Below, piece after piece: positions 8,438 to 16,356 of a stretch of 21,811 bases of DNA (the stretch's first letter is position 1; every line of letters starts with the position of its first letter). Source of the stretch: a virus. Both the position numbers and the translations under genes were made by a program. Below the pieces are notes generated by a model. The model was not told the DNA's origin. It did no database searches and saw only the letters and a program-made list of their open reading frames with translations. The stretch is taken from IMG/VR virus record IMGVR_UViG_3300006919_000540, positions 1 through 21,811 of that record, one strand, 5' to 3'.

Positions 8438-11400
8438 ATGGCTGATGGCTTTACATTTAATAGTTTATTAACATCTATTTCTGGTGCCGGCTCTTCTAGT
8501 GCAGACTTGGTTAACAAAACACTTACTGGCAATAAAAGCAGAACTATACCCTTAGTTAACTATAATGATTTTTCTTCACACATATTTTTTGGTAATGCCA
8601 TTAGAAGATTCAATACAGCTTATAATGAAATTATTAATAAATATCCCATTGGTTTGTTTGGTTTATCTGCAGGTACCGAACTTCAAACAAACCCCGTAAT
8701 AGGATCAAAAGCAATTTTTGAAGTAGATAACTTTAGAAAATCGGCCGATGGTTTTACTCTTTTTATTTTGGATAGATTGGCTGCCACAGGTAGTGCCTCG
8801 GCTAATTTAGACTCTGAGCCTAATGCCACCCTTATAGCTAAAAATGATCGTGGGGAAAATGTAGAAATAGTTGCTGTTTACAGAAATAACTTAAATGCAT
8901 TGACAGGTGAACAGGCTATAGTGGCCGAAGACATAAGTAATCGAGCAAGATTGTTTGAAGAAGAACAATTAGATACAATTTATAAAACACCTGGCGTTGC
9001 AGTTGAAATAATTGGAACATCTACAGGAACTTATAGGTCTGAAGTATCTTATGCAGCTACTGCTGAAGAAACAATAACAAGATCTGAAAAATTAGAAAAT
9101 CTTTTACCCAGTGTTTTATTTGATCAAGATGATACAGATGTGTTGTCCAGACTATTAGCTGCCTATGGTGACATTATAGATGATTTAAAAATTTTCATTG
9201 ACCAGATACCAAATACAAAAACATTAGATTATGGTAATTATAACAGAATACCAAACAAACTTATTCCTTTGTTTTTGTCCTCTCAGTTTGGCGTAGATGT
9301 TTATGAAAATGCAAAGAAAAGTTCTTTTGAAAAGAGTCTTATAAATGCAGCAGCTACTGGTTTTACAACACAACAAATAACTTATGAAATTTGGAACAGA
9401 ATAGCCAACAATATCTCTCACCTTATAAAAACAAAAGGAACAAGAGAAACAATAGAATCTATTGGTAGAATTTATGGGGTTGATAGCAATTTTCTTAAAA
9501 CAAATGAATATTCTATTTTCTATAAACCAACATTAGTAAGAGAGGTAGAAGAAGTAGACACACCAACCCTATTCTCTGATGGAACTAAGTATGTGCAAAC
9601 CACTGCAAACAGTGCCACGGGGTCTGCCTTGGTCTTCGACATACCAGCCAATACAAACTTCACAATAGAGATGAGAGTCTCTGCAACGGGGTTTTCAGAA
9701 GGTTCTACGGGACATACCTTATTAGTCCACCCTCTGTATTCTATAGAACTCAACCCTTATGGTCAAGTAGCTTTTAGATCAACTGCATCTAGTAGCTTTT
9801 TTGCTCAAACAGAAATGAGTAATCTTTCTGGATATGTTAGAGGATATGGCGGCCCAGATAATTTTCTAAACGTAGCTGTTAGTAGGTCTGGAGACTTTAT
9901 AAATGTTTATGCCATGGCATTGTCATCATCTCCAACTGGAGGTAATGATTATGTTGTAGTAAATAAAAAGACAATTAGCACAGCTGATGTTCCTGGCAAC
10001 ATTTGGAAGGCTAACTTTAGCTCTTCTGGTGGTATAGGAGCTGCAATTAATTTAGACGGAACAGATTATTCACAATTTCCAGCATACTTTCCTGGCACTG
10101 GTGACACAAGATTTACAGGATACTTGCATCAAGTAAGGAAGTGGAATGTAGCCTTAAAAGATGAAGACATAAAAGACCATGTAAGAAATTTTGAATCAAT
10201 CTCTGTTAATTCATCAACAGCGACAGACATTGTTAATGGGGTAGATAATACAGCGAGTTTTGGTGGACTATCAGCTCACTATAAACTAAAAGAAAATGTA
10301 ATACTATCTGGTGACTTTAATTTTATAGTCGATTCCACAACAGCTTCTAACACTGCCCTACCTATTAATTTTGGAGAACAAAAAAGATATCGTGTTTTTC
10401 AAGATATGAAAAAGATAAACTATTATTATCCAGTTGGCTTAGCAGCTGATAATGATAGAATTAGACAAGACGATACTCAAGATGGTATTCAAGATTCGGG
10501 TTTTGTTAGTTTTAGTTTGAATCCGATTAATGCAGTCAACAGAGCTATAAAAAACTTAGATGCAAGTGTAGCTCCAACCGAACTATTAGGAGATGCAGAA
10601 GATCTTTTTAGAAAAGAGTATGGCGGAGATTTTAAGAAAAGATGGCATGAGATAGCAAGAGCGTTTGGTCTTGGCAATGAGGCAGAAATTTCTTCTGATC
10701 CATTAGAGAATGAACTAATAAAAAGAGGTGCATCTGTTTTAGGTAGTGGTATTTCTGGTGTTAGCGGAAACACAGCAAGCTTAGTTGACCTTAATACCTT
10801 CATAAAAGGTATGGGCAATTTTAATGACACTTTTGGTGGGTTATTTTCATTCGCTAAACAATTTTTACCAGCTAAAACAAACATTATTGGTGAGGGTATT
10901 TTTATAGAAAACCATATGTTTGAACGGCCAAAAATGAGAAGGCAGTTTGGTTTTAGAGAATCTACTGCAACAGGGTACGTAGGAGCACCTACTTCAAGTG
11001 GTAATCTTGGACACATTTCTTATGATGAAGGAAGATCAGAATACAACCAAACACCTAGTATAATAGCAATAGAGCCTGAAGTTTTTACTATTAACAATCA
11101 CAACTACGCTGGAGATTTGGCGGAGCAGGGATCTAATAGTGGAAATGAAAGATCTTTAATTGCATCTGCCGCAACGACTGCCGTATTTCAAGGATATAGG
11201 GTGGAAGATAGTGTTCAAGACTTTTTTGAAAAAAGTGTAGAGTCTGGCAGAGCTGTCCCTTCGTTGACAGATAATAGTAGCAGATCGGTTCCGAGATTTT
11301 CACCAACAAGAGTAGGTCGTGTTTTACCTGTTAAGATAACCCCAGCTGCTGGGCCTGTATCTGTTATAGATGTGACATTAGATACTTTATTAATTTCACC

Positions 11401-11881
11401 AACGGCAGCCCCAATTGAGAGTAACATAAGATCTTTAATAAAGGGCACAGCTAGATTGTTAACCAAAGGTCGTTCATTTAAGACCGATCAACCAAGTTTA
11501 AGATTTGAGTTCCCAGCCTCATCTGATGGAACAAACTTATTTGAAGCTACTGTGGGAAATATTTCTCAAGGTAAAGGAAGGCTAATAAAAGATAAAGATA
11601 CTACAATAACAACTACACTAGAAGATGAAAAAATAGAATTTGAACTAAGATTGGCGGATGTTGTGAGATCATTGACATCTGAAAATGCATCGCGTTCTGT
11701 TTCCATTAATGCTGTTGATGAAAGTATCTCTGGGTCTATTGGTATTGTTCCTATAAGAGTGGTAAATCTTTTTAATAATAATACACAAATCTTTAGAGTC
11801 GCTATTAATAGTGATGAAACAAGAGATCAAGACTTTCTTAGACAATTATCAGAACAGGGTGGCGAACAAGTTTCTTCATAG
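8438..11881 (+). CDS. Large baseplate wedge / tail protein I-like protein with LamG domain
   Basis: A 1147-residue protein. Residues about 40-75 (NDFSSHIFFGNAIRRFNTAY, then KYPIG) resemble the start of large wedge proteins of marine T4-type phages. Residues about 225-355 form a helical segment with LSRLLAAYGDIIDDLK, then IWNRIANNISHLIKTKGT and RETIESIGRIYGV; this 'hoLIKTKGT...YGV' pattern is typical of P2 gpI-like tail proteins. Residues about 377-590 are a LamG/concanavalin A-like sandwich (NFTIEMRVSA, then TRFTGYLHQVRKWNVALKDE). The last third contains a helical stretch, Gly-rich segments and beta strands. Size and order after gp6 match T4 gp7 (1032 residues), which bridges wedge and periphery, so it may be the functional counterpart. 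The LamG domain suggests glycan binding. It ends inside the next gene's ribosome binding site. Confidence 0.65.
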   Translation: MADGFTFNSLLTSISGAGSSSADLVNKTLTGNKSRTIPLVNYNDFSSHIFFGNAIRRFNTAYNEIINKYPIGLFGLSAGTELQTNPVIGSKAIFEVDNFRKSADGFTLFILDRLAATGSASANLDSEPNATLIAKNDRGENVEIVAVYRNNLNALTGEQAIVAEDISNRARLFEEEQLDTIYKTPGVAVEIIGTSTGTYRSEVSYAATAEETITRSEKLENLLPSVLFDQDDTDVLSRLLAAYGDIIDDLKIFIDQIPNTKTLDYGNYNRIPNKLIPLFLSSQFGVDVYENAKKSSFEKSLINAAATGFTTQQITYEIWNRIANNISHLIKTKGTRETIESIGRIYGVDSNFLKTNEYSIFYKPTLVREVEEVDTPTLFSDGTKYVQTTANSATGSALVFDIPANTNFTIEMRVSATGFSEGSTGHTLLVHPLYSIELNPYGQVAFRSTASSSFFAQTEMSNLSGYVRGYGGPDNFLNVAVSRSGDFINVYAMALSSSPTGGNDYVVVNKKTISTADVPGNIWKANFSSSGGIGAAINLDGTDYSQFPAYFPGTGDTRFTGYLHQVRKWNVALKDEDIKDHVRNFESISVNSSTATDIVNGVDNTASFGGLSAHYKLKENVILSGDFNFIVDSTTASNTALPINFGEQKRYRVFQDMKKINYYYPVGLAADNDRIRQDDTQDGIQDSGFVSFSLNPINAVNRAIKNLDASVAPTELLGDAEDLFRKEYGGDFKKRWHEIARAFGLGNEAEISSDPLENELIKRGASVLGSGISGVSGNTASLVDLNTFIKGMGNFNDTFGGLFSFAKQFLPAKTNIIGEGIFIENHMFERPKMRRQFGFRESTATGYVGAPTSSGNLGHISYDEGRSEYNQTPSIIAIEPEVFTINNHNYAGDLAEQGSNSGNERSLIASAATTAVFQGYRVEDSVQDFFEKSVESGRAVPSLTDNSSRSVPRFSPTRVGRVLPVKITPAAGPVSVIDVTLDTLLISPTAAPIESNIRSLIKGTARLLTKGRSFKTDQPSLRFEFPASSDGTNLFEATVGNISQGKGRLIKDKDTTITTTLEDEKIEFELRLADVVRSLTSENASRSVSINAVDESISGSIGIVPIRVVNLFNNNTQIFRVAINSDETRDQDFLRQLSEQGGEQVSS

Positions 11882-11886
11882 GAGGT
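11880..11886 (+). promoter_or_regulatory. Strong Shine-Dalgarno site
   Basis: AGGAGGT overlaps the last two bases of the upstream TAG stop and stands five bases before the ATG at 11892. It is the closest match to the anti-Shine-Dalgarno consensus that I noticed in the window, which suggests high or independent translation of the methyltransferase-like gene. Confidence 0.8.
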
Positions 11887-11891
11887 TATAA

Positions 11892-12446
11892 ATGAGTTAT
11901 AAGTTTATTTCTAATTTTAAACAATGCAGCGATGAACAAAAAGTGCAACTAGAGTCATTAATAAGAGAAAGGTTTAAGAATAAATCCATAGATAAGATAA
12001 TAGAGATAGGTTCTTGTGCAGGATTTATAACTCTTGCTCTATCTGGATTATCAAAAAAGGTTATAGCAATGGATAGAGATTATTTTATAAGTCCTTCATT
12101 GCCAGAACATCTTTCTTTAAATCACATAAAAAATGTGGATTACTGTAAAACTAATGATTATTTTGGATCTATTGAAAATCACATGAAGGAAAAGGTAGAC
12201 GCCATAGTTTTTTACGATAAATCTTTTTTTAACATAGAGGAATTAGAAAATTTTGTAAAATTGAAACAAACAAGCGATGTTGTTATTTTCTATTTAGGTG
12301 ATGAAGAGGACAAGTTTTTTTATAAGATAGTAAAACTACCTAAAGAAGATAAAAACAAAGACAAGATAAAAAACAACATTAAAAAAGTTATTAAAAAAGA
12401 AACGATAAATGATAATGAAATAGAAAATGAAGCACCGGAAGTATAA
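11892..12446 (+). CDS. Rossmann-fold, SAM methyltransferase-like protein
   Basis: A 184-residue protein. Residues 36-63 read IIEIGSCAGFITLAL and then KKVIAMDRD, matching methyltransferase motif I (E-x-G-x-x-x-G at 38-44) and the acidic end of strand 2 that usually contacts the SAM ribose. Residues about 102-112 (VDAIVFYDKSF) could be strand 4 (motif IV), and 128-135 (SDVVIFYLG) strand 5. The C-terminal 40 residues are a Lys/Glu/Asn-rich tail with low complexity. It is shorter than most complete class I methyltransferases, so it may be a minimal enzyme or a non-catalytic relative. It lies between a wedge gene and appendage genes, so its target might be a virion protein, but that is inference. 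No substrate-specific motif is visible. Confidence 0.5.
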   Translation: MSYKFISNFKQCSDEQKVQLESLIRERFKNKSIDKIIEIGSCAGFITLALSGLSKKVIAMDRDYFISPSLPEHLSLNHIKNVDYCKTNDYFGSIENHMKEKVDAIVFYDKSFFNIEELENFVKLKQTSDVVIFYLGDEEDKFFYKIVKLPKEDKNKDKIKNNIKKVIKKETINDNEIENEAPEV

Positions 12447-12515
12447 AACTATTACAAAAAACTATTTATTTTATCATGCGTTTTTATTAAAATAAAATAA
12501 AAAAGGAGCATACAA
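12447..12515 (+). promoter_or_regulatory. AT-rich leader before the appendage cassette
   Basis: This 69-base gap is one of three sizeable gaps between genes in the window. TATAAAAC at 12442-12449, overlapping the upstream stop, matches the T4 late motif at six of eight positions, so a degenerate late promoter is possible but weak. An all-A/T inverted repeat (TTTTTATT at 12481-12488 with AATAAAAA at 12496-12503) stops just at the ribosome binding site; it would be an unstable hairpin. Confidence 0.25.
12504..12508 (+). promoter_or_regulatory. Ribosome binding site selecting a TTG start
   Basis: AGGAG seven bases before TTG at 12516 identifies that TTG as the start; no in-frame ATG upstream is usable. 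The nearby ATG at 12476 is in another frame and stops after four codons. Confidence 0.7.
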
Positions 12516-13082
12516 TTGGCATTTCTTGATAGCACTACAGCGGTTATAGACGCAATTCTCACAAAAAAAGGTAGAGAATTATTAGCTAAAAATGACGGAA
12601 GTTTTCAAATCACTAAGTTTGCTTTTGGTGATGATGAAATTAATTACCAACACTATGAAGCAACAAGAGCAACCGGTCAAGACACCGACATACTTAATCT
12701 TCCAATCTTAGAACCAGTATCTAATGAAGATGTGGCTCTATTATATAGGCTAGTATCATTGCCTGCAGGGACTCTGAAGGTTGCAACTTTAAAAATAACA
12801 CCAACAATAGGAACAGTCGATTTTGGTGATGACCTAACAGTAACAGTTATAACTGAAAACGGTACTGATAGCCAAGGTTACGCAGCCACATCAAGAGATT
12901 TAAACATTGCCAAGTTAGATAACCTAACAGCAGAGCCTGATGATAATGGAGTAGCTACCTTTACTATCAAGACAGGCGAAAATGCTGGAGGATCAGATGG
13001 ATCTACCATTATTGACATAACAGGTATTAACACGGGCGCAAGAAGGCAGTTAACATTTAACGTTAGTTCTTCTGGAATTTAA
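12516..13082 (+). CDS. Virion appendage protein with C-terminal Ig-like domain
   Basis: A 188-residue protein that starts at TTG, chosen because AGGAG stands seven bases upstream and the N-terminus then aligns with a familiar pattern: MAFLDSTTAVIDAILTKKGR, then ELLAKNDGSFQITKFAFGDD and EINY. This N-terminal segment (residues 3-45) resembles a family of small structural proteins in T4-type marine phages, with helix 'VIDAxLTKKGRexLA' and strand 'FxITKFAfGDDEI'. Residues about 90-185 are beta-rich with alternating hydrophobics (LTVTVITENGTD, ATFTIKTGENAG, STIIDITGIN) and look like a single bacterial Ig-like domain. It opens the appendage cassette, fifteen bases before the next gene. A role as fibre base, neck or baseplate decoration is inferred. 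Confidence 0.6.
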   Translation: MAFLDSTTAVIDAILTKKGRELLAKNDGSFQITKFAFGDDEINYQHYEATRATGQDTDILNLPILEPVSNEDVALLYRLVSLPAGTLKVATLKITPTIGTVDFGDDLTVTVITENGTDSQGYAATSRDLNIAKLDNLTAEPDDNGVATFTIKTGENAGGSDGSTIIDITGINTGARRQLTFNVSSSGI

Positions 13083-13097
13083 AATTAGGGAATAATT

Positions 13098-13973
13098 ATG
13101 TCATTAGTCAATTTTGATTTAGAAAGAGACATTACAATCTCTGAGGTAGTATCAAAAACAAACTATCAAATAGATTCGGCCACTGCCGCAGCAGAGAGAA
13201 ATATAAACTCGTTTGTGACAGAATCTACTGCAACAGGTTTTCTCGCTAACGCAAGGGGCACAACAACTACTACTCCGCTGAGTTCAGCTTTTAGAAGTAT
13301 TTCAAATTATTATTTTTCTACTTCAGCGGCCGCTGTTGTTCCTGTAGCACAGAATAACATTGCTACTACTGGTATAGCAAGAGTTATAACACTGGGAAGA
13401 ACAACTGCAGATGATTCTATTTTATCTGGGTCTGTTACTGCACGTTTTAGTTTTGGTTCTGTTCCAAATAAAGTTATTATAGATAGACCAGAGTCTTCTA
13501 TCTCTGGCAACATTGGTAGAAAGGGTGATCTAGTTGAAAAGGCTGAGCCTTCAAATATTGTAGGTACTGTTTTTTATGACACAGGTACTATGGTTTTTCA
13601 TGGTGGCGATTTTTCAAGGGATACCAACTTTTTGGCTAATTCTGCCTCTGGATTTGTTTTTGGGCCTGGGGCCACCGCTGGTAAAATTGCAATTAATGAA
13701 TTAAGTTTTATTAGCTTAAACATGATTAAGAGAAGCGTGTTTTTTACAAGAGCTTTCAACAGAGATTTTAACTATACTAATAATCCAACATCAATACAAA
13801 ATACAGCTATTGGATCAATAACTTCTAGCTTAACAGGATTTCCTACAACATTTATAACAACGGTTGGACTATATAATAATGATAATGATTTGCTGGCTGT
13901 AGCTAAGGTATCGCCTGCAGTAAAGAAGGATTTCACTACTGAAAAAACTTTTGCTGTTAGATTACAGTACTAA
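13098..13973 (+). CDS. Appendage protein A, minimal GLYNxDND-module protein
   Basis: A 291-residue protein preceded by AGGGA. It seems to be mostly one conserved module, which recurs in the next two genes. The order of landmarks is: a strand pair IARVITLG with SILSGSVTARFSFG (about residues 93-120), a turn-strand GTVFYDTGTMVFHG (about 155-168), FNYTNNPTSI (about 224-233), and the C-terminal FITTVGLYNNDNDLLAVAKV, a Pro-x-Val-Lys-Lys turn and a final strand ending RLQY. It is rich in Ser, Thr, Ala and Gly, as phage fibre proteins are, with no signal peptide or membrane segment. Comparable modules occur in structural proteins of T4-type marine phages. Because it lacks inserts it can serve as the reference for the other two copies. 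Confidence 0.6.
   Translation: MSLVNFDLERDITISEVVSKTNYQIDSATAAAERNINSFVTESTATGFLANARGTTTTTPLSSAFRSISNYYFSTSAAAVVPVAQNNIATTGIARVITLGRTTADDSILSGSVTARFSFGSVPNKVIIDRPESSISGNIGRKGDLVEKAEPSNIVGTVFYDTGTMVFHGGDFSRDTNFLANSASGFVFGPGATAGKIAINELSFISLNMIKRSVFFTRAFNRDFNYTNNPTSIQNTAIGSITSSLTGFPTTFITTVGLYNNDNDLLAVAKVSPAVKKDFTTEKTFAVRLQY
13768..13970 (+). repeat. C-terminal GLYNxDND module, copy A
   Basis: Protein-level repeat: NYTNNPTS, then TTVGLYNNDNDLLAVAK, a P-x-V-K-K turn and a terminal beta strand. It aligns without ambiguity to copies B and C in the next two genes. The DNA is diverged, so this is an old duplication or modular exchange. Confidence 0.75.
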
Positions 13974-13989
13974 TCTGAGTTAAATAATC

Positions 13990-16347
13990 ATGTCTTATAA
14001 GGCCTTTAGTGAAAATGAAATTCAACCAACTCCATTAGATGATAAAACATCTATAAGTATTAGCGAGGACTCTCCCTGTGCTTCTCATGTGCATTTGTTT
14101 ACTGGGATAAGATCATTAGGAAAAGTTAACTTTTATGACCCTAATGAATCATCAGTCTTTGGGATAATAACACCAAAAGAAATACAATATAAATGGGCAT
14201 TTGATAATGTTGTTTTGGCTGGTCAAGATTCACTTACTGCCAAAATAACTGATGGCGTTTTTATAAGCACAGCAGATCAGACTTATAGAAGCTCAACTAA
14301 TAGTGAGTCTTTAGCTTCTCACCAAGATATCTTTAGGCACGCACAAGGATATCTTTACAGAGAAGATAAGGCTTTAAAAAATGGTGCTAAAATAACAGAC
14401 GCTCTTTTTAGTTCTTCTTCAGCTAATTATGAAACATCTGTAATCAGAGAGATTGTCATTAGAAGGGATCTTCTTAATTCCGGAATAGATCCAACTAGCT
14501 TTAGAGTCCAAATAAATAATTCAAACACCTCTATTACTGGCTCAGTCAATGGCCCTTCTGCAAATGATAAGTTTACTTCGGCTGTATTAGGTCAATACGG
14601 ACCCGAAACACCAAATCTTTCTGCCTATGCAGTTGCAATGGACATAAAGAATCCTTATGGAGGTGTAGAGGGCACGACAAAAAAATCTTTTTTTGGGGTT
14701 GATGTTAGTACAACTGAATCAGATCCCTTTTTAGCTAATAATGGATCTGGATATACATCATTTACTAATTTAGATAGTATAATAGATGCATGTTCAATAG
14801 AAGCTATCATTAGGCCCTTTAGAACTGATTCTACGATTTATTTTAGAAGATTAGCTAACTCTTCTTCACCTCTTTCAAAAGATCAGTTTATGAAGTTAGA
14901 GTTAACCAATGCTCCAGATGGTTCATCTCCAGCTTTTAGATTCTCTATTAGGTCTGCCACCGGGGATGGTGAGTTTGTAAATGACTTTGCTGTTGCTAAC
15001 ATTCAAGCTTCGGGACTGTTTGTTCCAAACGACGTTGGTATAAACATTTTTGATGGCAATTTCCATCACATTGTAGCCACTTGGGATGTTAGTGAAATAA
15101 TAGATACACAAAGTCAAGCTAGTGCAGAACGCGGGGCAGGGGTTGTTCTTGGATACATTGATGGTTATAAACTACAAAACAAAGAGCAAGTATTTCCTAG
15201 ATTGCCTGGATCTGATGCAGCTGATGGCCCAGCGCCTCAAGCTAATATGTTAGAGAATAGAATACCTATAAGAACATCTCCTCTTTACGATGGCACTATA
15301 GAAAATTCCCCAACTGGAAATAATGCATACATTGGTGTTTCTAATTATAACAGATTAGACGGCGACACTAAGGGCGACCGCGGTGAATTAGCCAGTCAGT
15401 TTGACGCTAAACTTGATGGACTATACGATGGACAAATACAACACCTAAGATTATGGAATCAAAGATTAAAAGATGGAACAACTGGGTATAACATTAATGT
15501 AGGTAGGCAAATCTATAATGATAGAAGTTATAGCTCCACCGGTTCTCTGTTATTATCTTTTGAGGATTTTAAAAACAGTGCGCTAACTTCATCCTCTGCT
15601 TCTAACATTGTATCATGGTGGAGTTTCAATAATGTTAATAGTACAACCGCAGCGGACATTGCAGGGGGCCTTAGTGGAAACTCAATGGGGATAGACGCCT
15701 TTGGTAACATTTCTTCAAACACAGGTAGTGTTATAGGTAATTCTACAATAAAAGTTTTTGATGCAAAAGACATAACTTTAGGGACAAGCGGAAACTTAAT
15801 TACTGACGCACAAATGGTGGATGTTCCTAGAGATTTTCTTTATTTTGATCAACCAGTAATAGAGAATCCTATAGACAACTTTATTAGACAAGGAAAACTA
15901 ATAAGAAACGCAATAGATGGAACACAAAGCTCAATAGGAGTTTTGTTTTATGACTTAGGAATAGCTTCTATAGACTCTGATGATGTCAACGCTCGTTTAC
16001 AATTTACACTACCCACCTCTGGAACTACTGGCGATTATGGATTTGCTGTGACAGGACACTTAAATACTAGTATTAATTTACAGAGGGTTTCTTTTGATTC
16101 GGTATCAAAGAAGGGAAGGTTGTTGTTAAATGCTGTAGCTTCAGGCACAGAAATGAATTATGCTGGCAATCCTACAGGTTTTAATAACGCAACTGCAGAA
16201 AGTGTTTTTGATGATCCAACATCTTTTATAACTTCTGTTGGATTATATAATTACGACAATGATTTAATAGCTGTTGCAAAACTAGCTAAACCAGTTAGAA
16301 AAGATGAAACTATTAATCTTACAACACAAATAAGTTTAGATTTTTAG
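13990..16347 (+). CDS. Appendage protein B: GLYNxDND module with nested LamG domain
   Basis: A 785-residue protein. Its first conserved half is at residues about 153-178 (EIVIRRDLLNSGIDPTSFRV), matching the 'I-x-PGS' strand pair of the neighbouring proteins. The second half resumes at about 648 (IGVLFYDLGIASID), then NYAGNPTGF and the C-terminal TSVGLYNYDNDLIAVAKLAK. Between them lies a LamG/concanavalin A-like domain (about 255-495; SIEAIIRPFRT, DGNFHHIVATWDV, GYIDGYKL, GQIQHLRLWNQRLKDG) and a following segment with IVSWWSFNN (about 538-546). The first 100 residues are specific to this gene. No clear Shine-Dalgarno site precedes the ATG; GAG at 13977 is the only candidate. Likely a fibre or spike with a glycan-binding domain; virion role inferred. 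Confidence 0.65.
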   Translation: MSYKAFSENEIQPTPLDDKTSISISEDSPCASHVHLFTGIRSLGKVNFYDPNESSVFGIITPKEIQYKWAFDNVVLAGQDSLTAKITDGVFISTADQTYRSSTNSESLASHQDIFRHAQGYLYREDKALKNGAKITDALFSSSSANYETSVIREIVIRRDLLNSGIDPTSFRVQINNSNTSITGSVNGPSANDKFTSAVLGQYGPETPNLSAYAVAMDIKNPYGGVEGTTKKSFFGVDVSTTESDPFLANNGSGYTSFTNLDSIIDACSIEAIIRPFRTDSTIYFRRLANSSSPLSKDQFMKLELTNAPDGSSPAFRFSIRSATGDGEFVNDFAVANIQASGLFVPNDVGINIFDGNFHHIVATWDVSEIIDTQSQASAERGAGVVLGYIDGYKLQNKEQVFPRLPGSDAADGPAPQANMLENRIPIRTSPLYDGTIENSPTGNNAYIGVSNYNRLDGDTKGDRGELASQFDAKLDGLYDGQIQHLRLWNQRLKDGTTGYNINVGRQIYNDRSYSSTGSLLLSFEDFKNSALTSSSASNIVSWWSFNNVNSTTAADIAGGLSGNSMGIDAFGNISSNTGSVIGNSTIKVFDAKDITLGTSGNLITDAQMVDVPRDFLYFDQPVIENPIDNFIRQGKLIRNAIDGTQSSIGVLFYDLGIASIDSDDVNARLQFTLPTSGTTGDYGFAVTGHLNTSINLQRVSFDSVSKKGRLLLNAVASGTEMNYAGNPTGFNNATAESVFDDPTSFITSVGLYNYDNDLIAVAKLAKPVRKDETINLTTQISLDF
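16150..16344 (+). repeat. C-terminal GLYNxDND module, copy B
   Basis: Protein-level repeat: MNYAGNPTGF, then ITSVGLYNYDNDLIAVAK, PVRKD and a terminal strand ending LDF. It aligns with copy A and copy C. Confidence 0.75.
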
Positions 16348-16356
16348 GAAATAAAA

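Noticed and set aside
10489-11016. 175-codon open frame on the minus strand
   Set aside because: It lies wholly opposite the large wedge gene, lacks a ribosome binding site, and its composition is that of a shadow frame; the other minus-strand frames are likewise shadows.
12476-12490. Tiny ATG frame of four codons in the leader of the TTG gene
   Set aside because: No ribosome binding site and no sign of a leader-peptide mechanism; chance in AT-rich DNA.
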